Shown: positions 8,633 through 17,584 of the stretch, piece by piece
How positions within the stretch are numbered: the first letter of the stretch is position 1
Layout: the number at the start of each line of letters is the position of its first letter
Origin: Candidatus Riesia pediculicola
GTDB lineage: Bacteria; Pseudomonadota; Gammaproteobacteria; Enterobacterales; Enterobacteriaceae
DNA: 64,000 bases
Reading direction: 5' to 3'
Assembly: GCF_002073915.1 (NCBI RefSeq)
Contig: NZ_CP012841.1
Span: 510,390-574,389 of the forward strand
The notes under the pieces: model-generated
Told to the model about the DNA's origin: nothing
Databases searched by the model: none
Seen by the model: only the letters and a program-made list of their open reading frames with translations
Translations under genes and position numbers: made by a program

Positions 8633-10035
8633 ATGAAAGTTTTAAAGTTTGGAGGAACATCACTTGCAAATTATAAGAAAATGATTTCTGTAGCTAAAAT
8701 AATTATAAAAAAATTTCAGTACGAACCTATCGCAGTTGTGTTGTCTGCTCCAGGGAAATCAACAGATTTTATATTAGATGCAATCGAAGCTTCGACTAGA
8801 AACGAAAATATTTTATTGTATATCCAAAAAATTAAAAGTTTTTTTTTTCCATTATTTTTAAATTAAAAACATATCGATCTAAATTTAGATTTGTGAAGAT
8901 AAAGCTGAAAATAGAAGAGACAGTCGATTATCTTTATGAAAACTTAAAAAAAATTTCTTCTAATTCGGAAAATTATTCGGAAAAAATATATTCTCAGTTA
9001 ATTTGTACTGGAGAAAATTTGTCAGTTGACATTATGCAAGAAATTCTTCTATCACTTGGTTATTCTACCACAGTCATCAATCCACTTGATTTTTTATTAT
9101 CTGACAATAATAGTTATGTAGATGTTAAAATCAATTTAACAAAATCAATTAATCAATTTTCTTCTTTAAAGATATCATATGATCGAATAATATTGATGGC
9201 TGGATTTATAGCAAAAAATAGAAAAAAAGAACTTTCTACACTTGGAAGAAATGGATCAGATTATTCCGCTTCTGTGCTTTCTGCTTGTCTAAAAGCTAAT
9301 TTTTGTGAAATATGGAAAGATGTAGATGGAATTTATTCTTGCGACCCAAATATTGTTAAAAATTCTTTTTTAATTAAAGAGATCTCCTATCAGGATGCAG
9401 TTTTATTTTCCAAATTTGGAGCAAATATATTGCATCATAGATTCATTTTTCCAATTCAGAAGTTTGGCATTCCTTGTGTTGTTAAAAATACTTTTTCCCC
9501 ATTTTCAAGAGGAACTTTGATTACTAATACATTTAAAAATAAAAATCTTTCTTTGAATTTAATAAAAGGAATCACTATCTCTAAAGATGTAATTATAGTC
9601 GAAATTTATCGAACTGATAAAAAAACTGTTGAAGAAATTGAAAATAAGATACTTAATGATTTTCTCAAATTTAAGATATTAATGATAAATTATAAAAATG
9701 TTTTTCTTCAAAAGGGAGTATTTTTATATTATAATCGAAAAAAAATAATTCATTATACATTAAAAAATTTCTTATTTGATCAAAAACATGTTAAAAATGG
9801 ACAAAGCTTTACATTGATAAAGAAAATGTCAATTATATCGATAATTGGTGATTTTCGTCGATCATACGAGAAAGTATTAAAAAGTTTAATTAATTTTCTA
9901 AATAATTATAAAATAGAAACATTCTTTATACTTGTAGACTCGTCAGGTCAAGCGATTTCGATACCTATTTTAAGTAGTTCTATAGAAAAGATAGCAGAAC
10001 TATTCTACCATTTTTTTTTCAAAAGAAGAAGTTAA
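8633..10035 (+). CDS. thrA: Aspartokinase (ThrA kinase and regulatory part only), interrupted by a T10 frameshift
   Basis: Phosphorylates aspartate, the first step toward diaminopimelate, lysine and threonine. It opens with MKVLKFGGTSLAN after an AGGGG site and matches E. coli ThrA rather than LysC by sequence and by position next to talB. The first frame stops at 8866; the rest lies in the next frame, open from 8836 to 10035. The two overlap at a run of ten T (8839-8848). Adding one base in that run gives a continuous 467-residue product whose joined part resembles the ThrA segment around QLKTFVDQEF. Downstream are LICTGENLS, GRNGSDYSASVLSACL, EIWKDVDGIYSCDP and GANILHHR. The gene ends where the E. 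coli homoserine dehydrogenase domain begins, so that half is lost. It may be rescued by transcriptional slippage or be a young pseudogene. Confidence 0.85.
8839..8848 (+). other. T10 homopolymer, probable slippage site in thrA
   Basis: A run of exactly ten T inside the aspartokinase coding region marks the point where the two halves of thrA fall out of frame. Both frames are open across it (the upstream frame to 8866, the downstream frame from 8836). One extra base in the transcript would restore the full protein. Rescue at homopolymers by RNA polymerase slippage is known from other insect endosymbionts. Confidence 0.75.
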
Positions 10036-10207
10036 TTTCTTTTGTTAACTTATAAAGGTTATTTGATTTTTGATTCAGAATCATTATGTTCAAAAAAAAT
10101 TTTCCCATCGAAAAACGGTTCAATTAGTTGACAATTGAGTCCGTATTGAGTGAAATTTCATACTTTAATAGATTGAAAATGAATAATTTTTTACTAGTAG
10201 AAAAAAC

Positions 10208-11176
10208 ATGAATAAATTAATCTCTTTAAAGAAAATAACTAATGTAATGGCTGATACTTCAGATTTGGATGAGATTCAAAAATATCGACCAAACGATGTG
10301 ACAACTAATCCTTCTTCAATACTTAGTTTTGTAGAAAATAAAAAAAATGATTATTTTCTTAAAACTATTTTTCATTCATTCGATTTTGATAACTTTTCTA
10401 GAGAAACAATTGGTTCTAAGTTATATGAAATAATCTTAATTAGGTTAGCTTCGGAAATTGTAAAAATGATACCTGGAAGAGTATCAATAGAGATGAATTC
10501 TCGCTTTTCTTATGATGAAGAGAATTGTTTTGAAATATCTAAAAAAATTATACAATCCCTAGAAGAGGAAGGAATTAAGAAGAACAGAATTCTAATCAAG
10601 ATAGCATCTACTTGGCAAGGAATACAAGCTGCCAAAAGATTGGAAAAAATTGGAATAAATTGTAATTTGACTTTAATTTTTTCTTTTGCACAAGCAATTG
10701 CTTGTGCAGATTCCAAAGTTCATTCGATTTCTCCTTTTGTCGGAAGAATCACAGACTGGTATCAAAACAATGAAAACAAGAAAAAATTAGATGATCAGGA
10801 AGATCCAGGAATCAATTTCGTAAAAAATATTTACAAATATTATAAAAGTAACGGATTCAATACAAATATTATTGGAGCAAGTATTCGAAGTACAAAACAT
10901 ATTTTTGAACTTTCCGGATGTGATTATTTAACTATCCCCCCTCAATTACTTCAAAAATTAAGTTGTTCTCGAGGAGAAATAAAAAGAAAAATAATTAAAA
11001 AAACTTACTTAAACAAATATCAAAAGAATGAAAAAATGACAGAATCTGATTTTTATTGGAAACATTGTTCTGATAATATGGCAAATTTTAGCTTATCTAA
11101 CGGAATCCATAAGTTTTTTGTTGATCAAGAAAAATTAAAAAGATTCATTCTAAACAGATTTTATAAAAATTTTTAG
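10208..11176 (+). CDS. talB: Transaldolase
   Basis: Transfers a dihydroxyacetone unit between sugar phosphates in the non-oxidative pentose phosphate pathway. It has 322 residues (E. coli TalB 317). The Schiff-base lysine sits in ILIKIASTWQG; other landmarks are MADTSDLDEI, DVTTNPSS, NCNLTLIFSFAQAIACA and ISPFVGRITDWY. Compared with E. coli, ARACA is AIACA, a mild change near the active site. In E. coli talB lies between thrABC and dnaK, and the same order holds here with thrB, thrC and yaa genes lost. A 172-bp spacer separates it from thrA. TalA is the only realistic alternative; synteny favours TalB. Confidence 0.96.
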   Translation: MNKLISLKKITNVMADTSDLDEIQKYRPNDVTTNPSSILSFVENKKNDYFLKTIFHSFDFDNFSRETIGSKLYEIILIRLASEIVKMIPGRVSIEMNSRFSYDEENCFEISKKIIQSLEEEGIKKNRILIKIASTWQGIQAAKRLEKIGINCNLTLIFSFAQAIACADSKVHSISPFVGRITDWYQNNENKKKLDDQEDPGINFVKNIYKYYKSNGFNTNIIGASIRSTKHIFELSGCDYLTIPPQLLQKLSCSRGEIKRKIIKKTYLNKYQKNEKMTESDFYWKHCSDNMANFSLSNGIHKFFVDQEKLKRFILNRFYKNF

Positions 11177-11517
11177 ATAAGTTAGTTTTTTCTAGAATTC
11201 TATATTCTTTAAATTTAATTCCTGAATTTATAAAACTGAAAAAAAATCATGCTTTTTCTAAAAAAGCTAAACCGTATCGAAAACCGATATGAATCTTTTC
11301 TGATTGATCCAAGAGTTTCAAAATTTTGGATTTTATTTTTTTGAATAAATTTTTTCTTTTTACCCTTGATGAACATGATTAATGCCCCAATCTTTCATAT
11401 TACGATGTTGATTGTCTTTCTAAGAAAAAATTTTAGAAAAATAAAACAAATTCTATTTTTAATATGCTTTATTAAATGGACTACGAATTGAAAATTCGTT
11501 AATTTTGGAGGAATTTA
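11177..11517. other. Spacer upstream of dnaK with two small hairpins and a heat-shock promoter
   Basis: A 341-bp interval replacing mog, satP and yaaI of E. coli. It contains a perfect 7-bp stem with a 3-base loop (GCTTTTT 11251-11257, AAAAAGC 11261-11267), a second stem (CGTATCG 11273-11279 with CGATATG 11285-11291) and the promoter at 11363-11393. Neither hairpin is followed by a T-run on the plus strand. No protein remnant is seen. Confidence 0.5.
11363..11393 (+). promoter_or_regulatory. Sigma-32 heat-shock promoter of dnaK (P1 ortholog)
   Basis: CCCTTGATG (11363-11371) and CCCCAATCT (11385-11393) are separated by 13 bases. As I recall it, E. coli dnaK P1 has CCCTTGATG, 13 bases, then CCCCATTTA. 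The -35 element is unchanged and the -10 element differs only after CCCCA. These C-rich blocks stand out in a very AT-rich spacer. The dnaK start codon is about 125 bases downstream. Confidence 0.8.
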
Positions 11518-13437
11518 ATGGGAAAAATTATCGGTATTGATCTTGGAACAACAAATTCTTGTGTAGCTACAATGGATGGAGGGCATGCTAAGGTATTGGA
11601 AAATAGTGAAGGAGATCGAACTACCCCTTCTATTATTGCTTATTCCCAAGAAGGAGAAATATTAGTAGGACAGCCTGCAAAAAGGCAAGCTGTAACCAAT
11701 CCAAAAAATACTCTTTTTGCTATTAAAAGATTAATTGGTCGTAGATTTCGAGAGGAAGAAGTTCAAAGGGATATTTCTATTCTTCCTTACAAAATTGTTG
11801 AAGCTGAGAATGGAGATGCTTGGATAGAAGTAAAGGGAAAAAGAATTGCTCCTCCTCAAATTTCAGCAGAAATCTTGAAAAAAATGAAAAAAACCGCAGA
11901 GGATTATCTAGGGGAGAAAGTATCTGATGCAGTAATTACGGTTCCTGCTTATTTTAATGACGTTCAAAGGCAAGCCACAAAAGATGCAGGAAGAATCGCT
12001 GGTTTGAATGTGAAAAGAATAATTAATGAACCAACAGCAGCTGCTTTAGCGTACGGATTAGATAAAGGAGTTGGAAATAGAACAGTTGCAGTTTATGATC
12101 TTGGAGGAGGAACTTTTGATATATCCATTATTGAAATAGATGAAGTAGATGGAGAAAAAACTTATGAAGTTCTTTCTACAAATGGAGACACTCATCTCGG
12201 AGGAGAAGATTTTGACAATAGATTGATAAATTATTTGGTGAATGAATTTAAAAAAGAAAACGGATTTGATTTAAAGAATGATCCTTTGGCAATGCAAAGA
12301 TTGAAAGAAGCTTCCGAAAAGTCAAAAATTGAACTTTCTTCTTCTCATCAAACCGAAGTAAATTTACCGTATATCACCGCTGATTCTTCCGGTCCAAAAC
12401 ATATGAACATCAAAGTCACAAGAGCAAAATTAGAATCTTTGGTGGAAGATCTCGTTCGAAAATCAATGCATCCAGTTGAAATCGCTCTAAAAGATGCAAA
12501 TTTGAGTGTTGGACAGATTAATGATGTTATATTGGTAGGTGGACAAACAAGGATGCCAATGGTTCAAAAAGCTGTTGCTAGATTCTTTGGAAAAGATCCT
12601 AGAAAAGATGTAAATCCAGATGAGGCAGTTGCGATAGGTGCTGCTGTTCAGGGAGGTGTATTGGCAGGAGATGTTAAAGATGTTTTATTATTGGATGTTA
12701 CACCTTTATCTCTTGGAATAGAGACTATGGGGGGAATTATGACAACTTTAATTTCTAAAAATACCACTATTCCAACCAAACATAGTCAAGTTTTTTCCAC
12801 TGCAGAAGACAATCAATCTGCTGTTACAATACATATTTTACAAGGAGAAAGAAAACGATCTTCTGATAATAAATCTCTTGGTCAATTCAATTTAGATGGA
12901 ATTCAACCCGCTCCAAGAGGAATACCTCAAATTGAAGTAACTTTTGATATTGATGCGGATGGTATTCTTCATGTTTCTGCAAAGGATAAAAAGACTGGGA
13001 GAGAGCAAAAAATAGCAATTCAAGCTTCTTCTGGATTAAAAGAAGAAGAAATTAGGAAAATGGTAGATGATGCAAAAATGAATGAAAAATTTGATCAGCA
13101 ATTTGAAGAATTAGTAAAAGTCAAAAATCAAGCTGATCAAATAATACATAGTACTAAAAAACAAATTTTGGAAATTAAAGAAAAGATTACTTTTGAAGAG
13201 AAAAAAGATGTAGAGAAACATTTGAGTCTTCTAGAAGAATCTGTTAGAACTGAAGATAAAAAAGAAATCGAAAAAAGAATTCAAGATTTAATTCAAATTA
13301 CTTCTAAACTTTTGGAAAAATATAGAAATAAAAATTCAGGAGATAGTCAAAATAGTCATGAAAATTTTTCTTCAAAAGAAGAAAAAAAAGATAAGGAGAA
13401 TGTAGTAGATGCTGAATTTGAGGAAGTAAAAAAATAG
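11518..13437 (+). CDS. dnaK: Chaperone DnaK (Hsp70)
   Basis: ATP-driven chaperone that binds exposed hydrophobic segments and works with DnaJ and GrpE (the latter not in this window). It has 639 residues (E. coli 638). The N-terminal ATPase domain opens [10 protein letters not shown] and contains [13 protein letters not shown] and [12 protein letters not shown]; the substrate-binding domain follows the linker [19 protein letters not shown]; the C-terminus ends in an acidic tail, DAEFEEVKK, like the E. coli EEVKDKK end. A strong GGAGG site precedes the ATG. It is the best conserved protein in the window, as expected for an endosymbiont under chronic protein-folding stress. Confidence 0.99.
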   Translation: MGKIIGIDLGTTNSCVATMDGGHAKVLENSEGDRTTPSIIAYSQEGEILVGQPAKRQAVTNPKNTLFAIKRLIGRRFREEEVQRDISILPYKIVEAENGDAWIEVKGKRIAPPQISAEILKKMKKTAEDYLGEKVSDAVITVPAYFNDVQRQATKDAGRIAGLNVKRIINEPTAAALAYGLDKGVGNRTVAVYDLGGGTFDISIIEIDEVDGEKTYEVLSTNGDTHLGGEDFDNRLINYLVNEFKKENGFDLKNDPLAMQRLKEASEKSKIELSSSHQTEVNLPYITADSSGPKHMNIKVTRAKLESLVEDLVRKSMHPVEIALKDANLSVGQINDVILVGGQTRMPMVQKAVARFFGKDPRKDVNPDEAVAIGAAVQGGVLAGDVKDVLLLDVTPLSLGIETMGGIMTTLISKNTTIPTKHSQVFSTAEDNQSAVTIHILQGERKRSSDNKSLGQFNLDGIQPAPRGIPQIEVTFDIDADGILHVSAKDKKTGREQKIAIQASSGLKEEEIRKMVDDAKMNEKFDQQFEELVKVKNQADQIIHSTKKQILEIKEKITFEEKKDVEKHLSLLEESVRTEDKKEIEKRIQDLIQITSKLLEKYRNKNSGDSQNSHENFSSKEEKKDKENVVDAEFEEVKK

Positions 13438-13486
13438 TAGAACAAGGATCAATGAGATTTTTTTCAATTCCGAAGATTCTGAATTC

Positions 13487-13510
13487 GGGCGTCGAGACTA
13501 CTCGTCGCCC
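13487..13510 (+). terminator. GC-rich hairpin between dnaK and dnaJ
   Basis: GGGCG-T-CGAG (13487-13496), loop ACTA, CTCG-T-CGCCC (13501-13510): ten stem positions with one T-T mismatch, followed by a T-rich stretch. It is by far the most GC-rich patch in the neighbourhood. E. coli also has a GC-rich hairpin in this spacer, so this is probably an orthologous partial terminator or mRNA-processing element that lowers dnaJ expression relative to dnaK. Confidence 0.7.
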
Positions 13511-13543
13511 TTATTTCTATATTGATTTTTTTGGTAAATGAGG

Positions 13544-14686
13544 ATGTCGAAAAGAAATTATTATGAAATATTAGGAATATCCAATACTGCTGATGATAAA
13601 GAAATAAAAAAAGCATACAAACGATTAGCAATGAAATATCATCCAGACCGTAATAAAGGAAATAAGAGATCAGAAGATCGTTTTAAAGAAGTTAAAGAAG
13701 CGTATGAAATTTTATCTGATCCGAGAAAAAGATCTGCATATGATCAGTACGGACAGTCTGCGTTTGATCAAATGAATATAAACGGAGGATTTAATAATGA
13801 TTTCTCTTCTAGTGGAACGTCTGATTTTGGAGATATATTTGGAGATGTCTTTGGAGACATTTTTGGAGGGAATAAACGTTCTTTTTCTAGAAGAAGAGGA
13901 TCGAACCTGCAATATGAGATTTTTCTCTCTTTGGAAGAATCTGTTTTTGGAGTTGTTAAAGAAATTAAGTTGCCGAAATTGGTAATTTGTCATTTTTGTA
14001 ATGGAAATGGTTCAAAATTTGGAACACATTTATCTATTTGTAAAAACTGTAATGGTTCTGGGCAAATTCAAACAAGACAAGGATTTTTCACAGTACAACA
14101 AACTTGTTCGAATTGTTCGGGAAGAGGAAAGATTATTCAGGAACCATGTAAAAAATGTCATGGAGATGGTCAAGTTCAGAAAGATAGGATATTATCTGTA
14201 AAAATTCCTTCTGGAATCAGCAATGGAGATCAAATTCGTCTCAATGGTGAAGGAGAATCTGGAAAGAATGGAGGACCAAACGGAGACCTCTATGTTCGAA
14301 TTAATGTTAGAAAACATGATATCTTTTGGAGAGAGAAAAACGATCTATATTGTGAAGTTCCAATTGATTTCATAACAGCTTCTTTAGGAGGAAAAGTTGG
14401 TGTTCCGACTCTCCATGGAGTGATTTCTTTAAAGATTCCTCCTGAGACACAAAATGGTAAGATGTTTAGAGTTAAGGGTGGTGGAGTTCGTTCTTCCTAT
14501 TACACAGGAGATTTGATATGCAAAATTTTTATAGAAACTCCTGTCAATTTAAATGATAGTCAGAAAAAGCTATTAAGACAATTTAAGGAAACATCTGATT
14601 ATAAAAGAGACGGAAAACAGAACAATCCGATTTCAATTAAATTTTTGGAAAAATTAAAAAATTTTTTGAAAAAAATGAGAAATTAA
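13544..14686 (+). CDS. dnaJ: Co-chaperone DnaJ (Hsp40)
   Basis: Delivers substrates to DnaK and stimulates its ATPase. From the ATG at 13544 ([12 protein letters not shown]) it has 380 residues (E. coli 376); an in-frame ATG six bases upstream adds two. Domains in order: J domain with the HPD motif in [10 protein letters not shown], a Gly/Phe-rich linker, and a zinc-binding domain with four CxxCxGxG repeats ([32 protein letters not shown]), then the C-terminal substrate-binding domains. It follows dnaK after about 106 bp, so the operon is retained. All functional motifs look intact. Confidence 0.98.
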   Translation: MSKRNYYEILGISNTADDKEIKKAYKRLAMKYHPDRNKGNKRSEDRFKEVKEAYEILSDPRKRSAYDQYGQSAFDQMNINGGFNNDFSSSGTSDFGDIFGDVFGDIFGGNKRSFSRRRGSNLQYEIFLSLEESVFGVVKEIKLPKLVICHFCNGNGSKFGTHLSICKNCNGSGQIQTRQGFFTVQQTCSNCSGRGKIIQEPCKKCHGDGQVQKDRILSVKIPSGISNGDQIRLNGEGESGKNGGPNGDLYVRINVRKHDIFWREKNDLYCEVPIDFITASLGGKVGVPTLHGVISLKIPPETQNGKMFRVKGGGVRSSYYTGDLICKIFIETPVNLNDSQKKLLRQFKETSDYKRDGKQNNPISIKFLEKLKNFLKKMRN

Positions 14687-14965
14687 AATTTATAAAGATC
14701 AATGAACAAAATCTTTAACGAGAGATCATAAATTAAATTCATTTTTAGAGAAAAATATTAAAGATGCTATCGAATTTAATAGAATTAATTTAAACTTACA
14801 TAGTTGAATATTAAATTAAAGTCTTTAATTCTATAAGATTTCTTTTATGATCCATTTACTCAAGAGAAATTTTTTTTTAAATTTGTTTTTAATATTTAAC
14901 TCACTGATTTTTTATGCGTCTTTCTTATAAAAGAAGTTCATAAATTCTTTTAGGATTTTTAAGTT

Positions 14966-16159
14966 ATGTTGCTTATAAAAAGAGCTATTCGATCTGATTT
15001 TTTCGGTGGAATACTTTTAATATTCTCTATCTTGCTTTCACTATACATGGTGAGTAGTCCTCATAAAGATTCGTATTACGAGTTTCTAAATACTTCTGTT
15101 GTTTGTAAAGTGTGGAACTTAAGAATCGATAAGCCTCTTTTGATCTGGATTAATGAAGGTTTAATGAGCATATTTTTTCTTACAGTTAGTCTAGAAATTA
15201 AGAAAGAATTCTTAAAAAAAGAATCTCTAAGAAGCAAAAGTCGATTGATTCTTCCTATTTTTTCAGCTATAGGAGGAACTGTAGTACCAATAATTATTTA
15301 TTTAGCTTTTAATTTCTCTAACAAAATTGCAATAAAGGGTTGGGCTATTCCGGCTACTACTGATATCGCTTTTGCTGTCGGAGTAATATCTATTTTCGGG
15401 AATCGTGTCTCTAAAGAACTGAGAGCTTTTTTACTTGCTTTAGCTACTATAGATGATTTGATAATAATTTTTATTATTTCTATATTTTATTCTCAATTTA
15501 TTTCTATCTCTCATTTGCTTTTTTCGATTTTTCCGATTTCTATATTATTTTTTATGAATCGATGTAAGATAAAAAATGTTTTATTGTATCTATCTTTTGG
15601 AATTATATTATGGTATTTCTTATTGGTTGCAGGAATTCAAGCTTCCATATCTGGAGTGATCATAGGTTTGATGATACCGTATAGGAAAAATGTTCAGAAA
15701 TATTCTTCTTGCCCCACATCAATAGAAAAGATTTTTCATCGATTAGTAATTTATTTCATTCTCCCGATATTTGCGTTTTCTAATTCAGGAATCGATTTAA
15801 CTAAACTAATTTCGGATGAAACATCCATAATATTTTCTACTGTATCAGTAGGAATTGTTTTTGCTTTAGTTATCGGAAAACCTACTGGAATTTTTTTATC
15901 TGTTTTGACAATGTTAAAATTAAACTTCGTTAAGTTACCAAAGAAAATTAGCTTAAATCAAATATTTTCAATTTCTGTTCTTTGCGGAATCAGCTTTACT
16001 ATGTCAATCTTTATAGCTGGAATTACATTTGATCAAAATTTTGAAAGTTTTTTAAATTGTTCTAGAATAGGAATATTTATAGGATCTTGGATTTCAGCAA
16101 TTCTTGGAGCGGTTTTATTAGGGTTCACTTTGCCTAAAAAGATTAATTCATCTATCTAG
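14966..16159 (+). CDS. nhaA: Na+/H+ antiporter NhaA
   Basis: Inner-membrane antiporter exporting sodium in exchange for protons. It has 397 residues (E. coli 388) with about twelve hydrophobic segments. The ion-binding Asp pair is in ALATIDDLII, the trans-membrane Asp in PATTDIAFAVGV and the Lys in VIGKPTGIF, so the transport machinery seems intact. The segment matching E. coli GVHATLAGV, which carries the pH-response residue His225, reads GIQASISGV, so that His is Gln. NhaR, the regulator adjacent to nhaA in E. coli, is gone. It sits between dnaJ and rpsT exactly as in E. coli. Confidence 0.96.
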   Translation: MLLIKRAIRSDFFGGILLIFSILLSLYMVSSPHKDSYYEFLNTSVVCKVWNLRIDKPLLIWINEGLMSIFFLTVSLEIKKEFLKKESLRSKSRLILPIFSAIGGTVVPIIIYLAFNFSNKIAIKGWAIPATTDIAFAVGVISIFGNRVSKELRAFLLALATIDDLIIIFIISIFYSQFISISHLLFSIFPISILFFMNRCKIKNVLLYLSFGIILWYFLLVAGIQASISGVIIGLMIPYRKNVQKYSSCPTSIEKIFHRLVIYFILPIFAFSNSGIDLTKLISDETSIIFSTVSVGIVFALVIGKPTGIFLSVLTMLKLNFVKLPKKISLNQIFSISVLCGISFTMSIFIAGITFDQNFESFLNCSRIGIFIGSWISAILGAVLLGFTLPKKINSSI

Positions 16160-16185
16160 AATTTCCTTAAAAAAAGACCTTTTTT

Positions 16186-16208
16186 GAATAAAATTTATTC
16201 TTTATTTT
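16186..16208. terminator. Possible terminator between convergent nhaA and rpsT
   Basis: GAATA (16186-16190) pairs with TATTC (16196-16200) around a short AT loop and is followed on the plus strand by TTTATTTTTT. It lies between two convergent genes, where a terminator is expected. The stem is short and AT-only, so chance is possible. Confidence 0.3.
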
Positions 16209-16228
16209 TTATTTCAATTTTTTTCTAT

Positions 16229-16492
16229 TTATAGAAGTTTCGAAATCTGATTAATTTTTTTGGATAATCTAGATTTTTTTCTAGATGCCTTATTTCTATG
16301 AATCACATTTTTTTGTGAGAACCGATCAAGTATTGATTGAACTCGATTAAAATAGTACTTTGCTTGTTCGATATCTTTGTTAGATAAAAAAGAAAGGACC
16401 CTCTTTGTGAAGGTTTTAATCATAGATTTTCTTCTCATGTTATTACGACGTAACTTTTCTGACTGTTTAATCCTTTTTTTAGAAGATTTCAT
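16229..16492 (-). CDS. rpsT: 30S ribosomal protein S20
   Basis: Binds 16S rRNA early in assembly of the small subunit. It has 87 residues, the same as E. coli, and is very basic. Matching blocks include KSSKKRIKQSEKLRRNN, RRKSMIKTFTKRV, the central helix with FNRVQSILDR, and HRNKASRKKSRLSKKIN. It is transcribed from the minus strand between nhaA and ribF, divergent from ribF, as in E. coli. The ATG at 16492 has only a weak purine-rich AAGAAAG before it. Confidence 0.96.
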   Translation of the reverse strand: MKSSKKRIKQSEKLRRNNMRRKSMIKTFTKRVLSFLSNKDIEQAKYYFNRVQSILDRFSQKNVIHRNKASRKKSRLSKKINQISKLL

Positions 16493-16645
16493 CTTTCTTA
16501 GTTTTCTCCAAACTTTATATATTAATTTTTGATTTTAATTGTTCCACTGATATCTTGTCAAAGATATTTTTATTTTTTTCTATCGAACATTTAGTCAGTG
16601 TATTTTTAATTGTTTGTTGATTGCATGATGATTTTTTGAGATTTT

Positions 16646-17581
16646 ATGAAGTTGATTAGAGGAATACACAATATACGAAATCAGCATTATGGTTGTTCTT
16701 TAACGATAGGAAACTTTGATTCCGTTCATATAGGTCATCAGATGATATTGAAAAAATTAATTCAGTACAAATATCCAGGATCTCCCACAGTAGTTATGAT
16801 TTTTGAACCCCAACCAATAGAGTTTTTTTTAGGAAAACTAGCTCCAGCTCGTTTAACTGGATTAAGAGATAAGATAAAATATATTTCAGAATATGAAATA
16901 GATTATCTGCTTTGTGTAAATTTCAATCGATCTTTTTCTTCTTTAACCCCAGATGATTTTATTGACCAATTACTGATTAAAAAATTAGGAATACAATTGT
17001 TGGTAATAGGAGATGATTTTCAATTTGGTAAAAATAGACTTGGTAATTTTAATCATCTCTTTCAAGCTGGAAAGAGGTACGGATTTCATGTTTTCAAAAC
17101 TAAAAGTTTCTTTAAAAGAGGTATTCGAGTGAGCAGTACATCTATAAGACAAGCCTTGATGAAAGATGATTTAAGTTTAGCTAGGAATTTAATAGGAAGA
17201 CCTTATCAGTTAAGTGGAAGAGTGATTCATGGAAAAAGATTAGGAAGTACTATTGGGTTTCCTACTGCCAATTTGCTTTTTAAATACTTTACTATTGCAA
17301 TCAAAGGAGTATACGTAGCTGAAGTTCAAGGTATTTTAGAAAATTCGATAAGATCTGTGGTAAATGTGGGATTTAGACCAACTGTAATGGGGAAAAATAG
17401 ACAAATTGAAGTTCATCTAATTGATTTTCAAACAAATATATATGGTAGTCATATAAATATTATTATACATAAGAAATTACGTGAAGAAAAAAGATTTAAC
17501 TCTATTTTTGAACTGAAGAAACAAATCTATGAAGACATAAGTCAAGCAAAAAAATTTTTTAAGCTCTTTATATCTAGGTAA
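16646..17581 (+). CDS. ribF: Bifunctional riboflavin kinase / FAD synthetase
   Basis: Converts riboflavin to FMN and FMN to FAD. It has 311 residues (E. coli 313). The N-terminal adenylyltransferase domain shows GNFDSVHIGHQ (HxGH-type motif) near residue 25, DDFQFGKNR and VSSTSIRQAL; the C-terminal kinase domain starts about residue 185 with SGRVIHGKRLGSTIGFPTAN. It heads the ribF-ileS-lspA run, with three bases before ileS, as in E. coli. Besides supplying the cell's own flavin cofactors it completes the last steps of vitamin B2 conversion. Confidence 0.96.
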   Translation: MKLIRGIHNIRNQHYGCSLTIGNFDSVHIGHQMILKKLIQYKYPGSPTVVMIFEPQPIEFFLGKLAPARLTGLRDKIKYISEYEIDYLLCVNFNRSFSSLTPDDFIDQLLIKKLGIQLLVIGDDFQFGKNRLGNFNHLFQAGKRYGFHVFKTKSFFKRGIRVSSTSIRQALMKDDLSLARNLIGRPYQLSGRVIHGKRLGSTIGFPTANLLFKYFTIAIKGVYVAEVQGILENSIRSVVNVGFRPTVMGKNRQIEVHLIDFQTNIYGSHINIIIHKKLREEKRFNSIFELKKQIYEDISQAKKFFKLFISR

Positions 17582-17584
17582 AAT

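Noticed and set aside
13712-14201. Several 60-90 codon frames inside dnaJ on both strands
   Set aside because: They are shadows of the repetitive Gly-rich and Cys-rich coding sequence of dnaJ.
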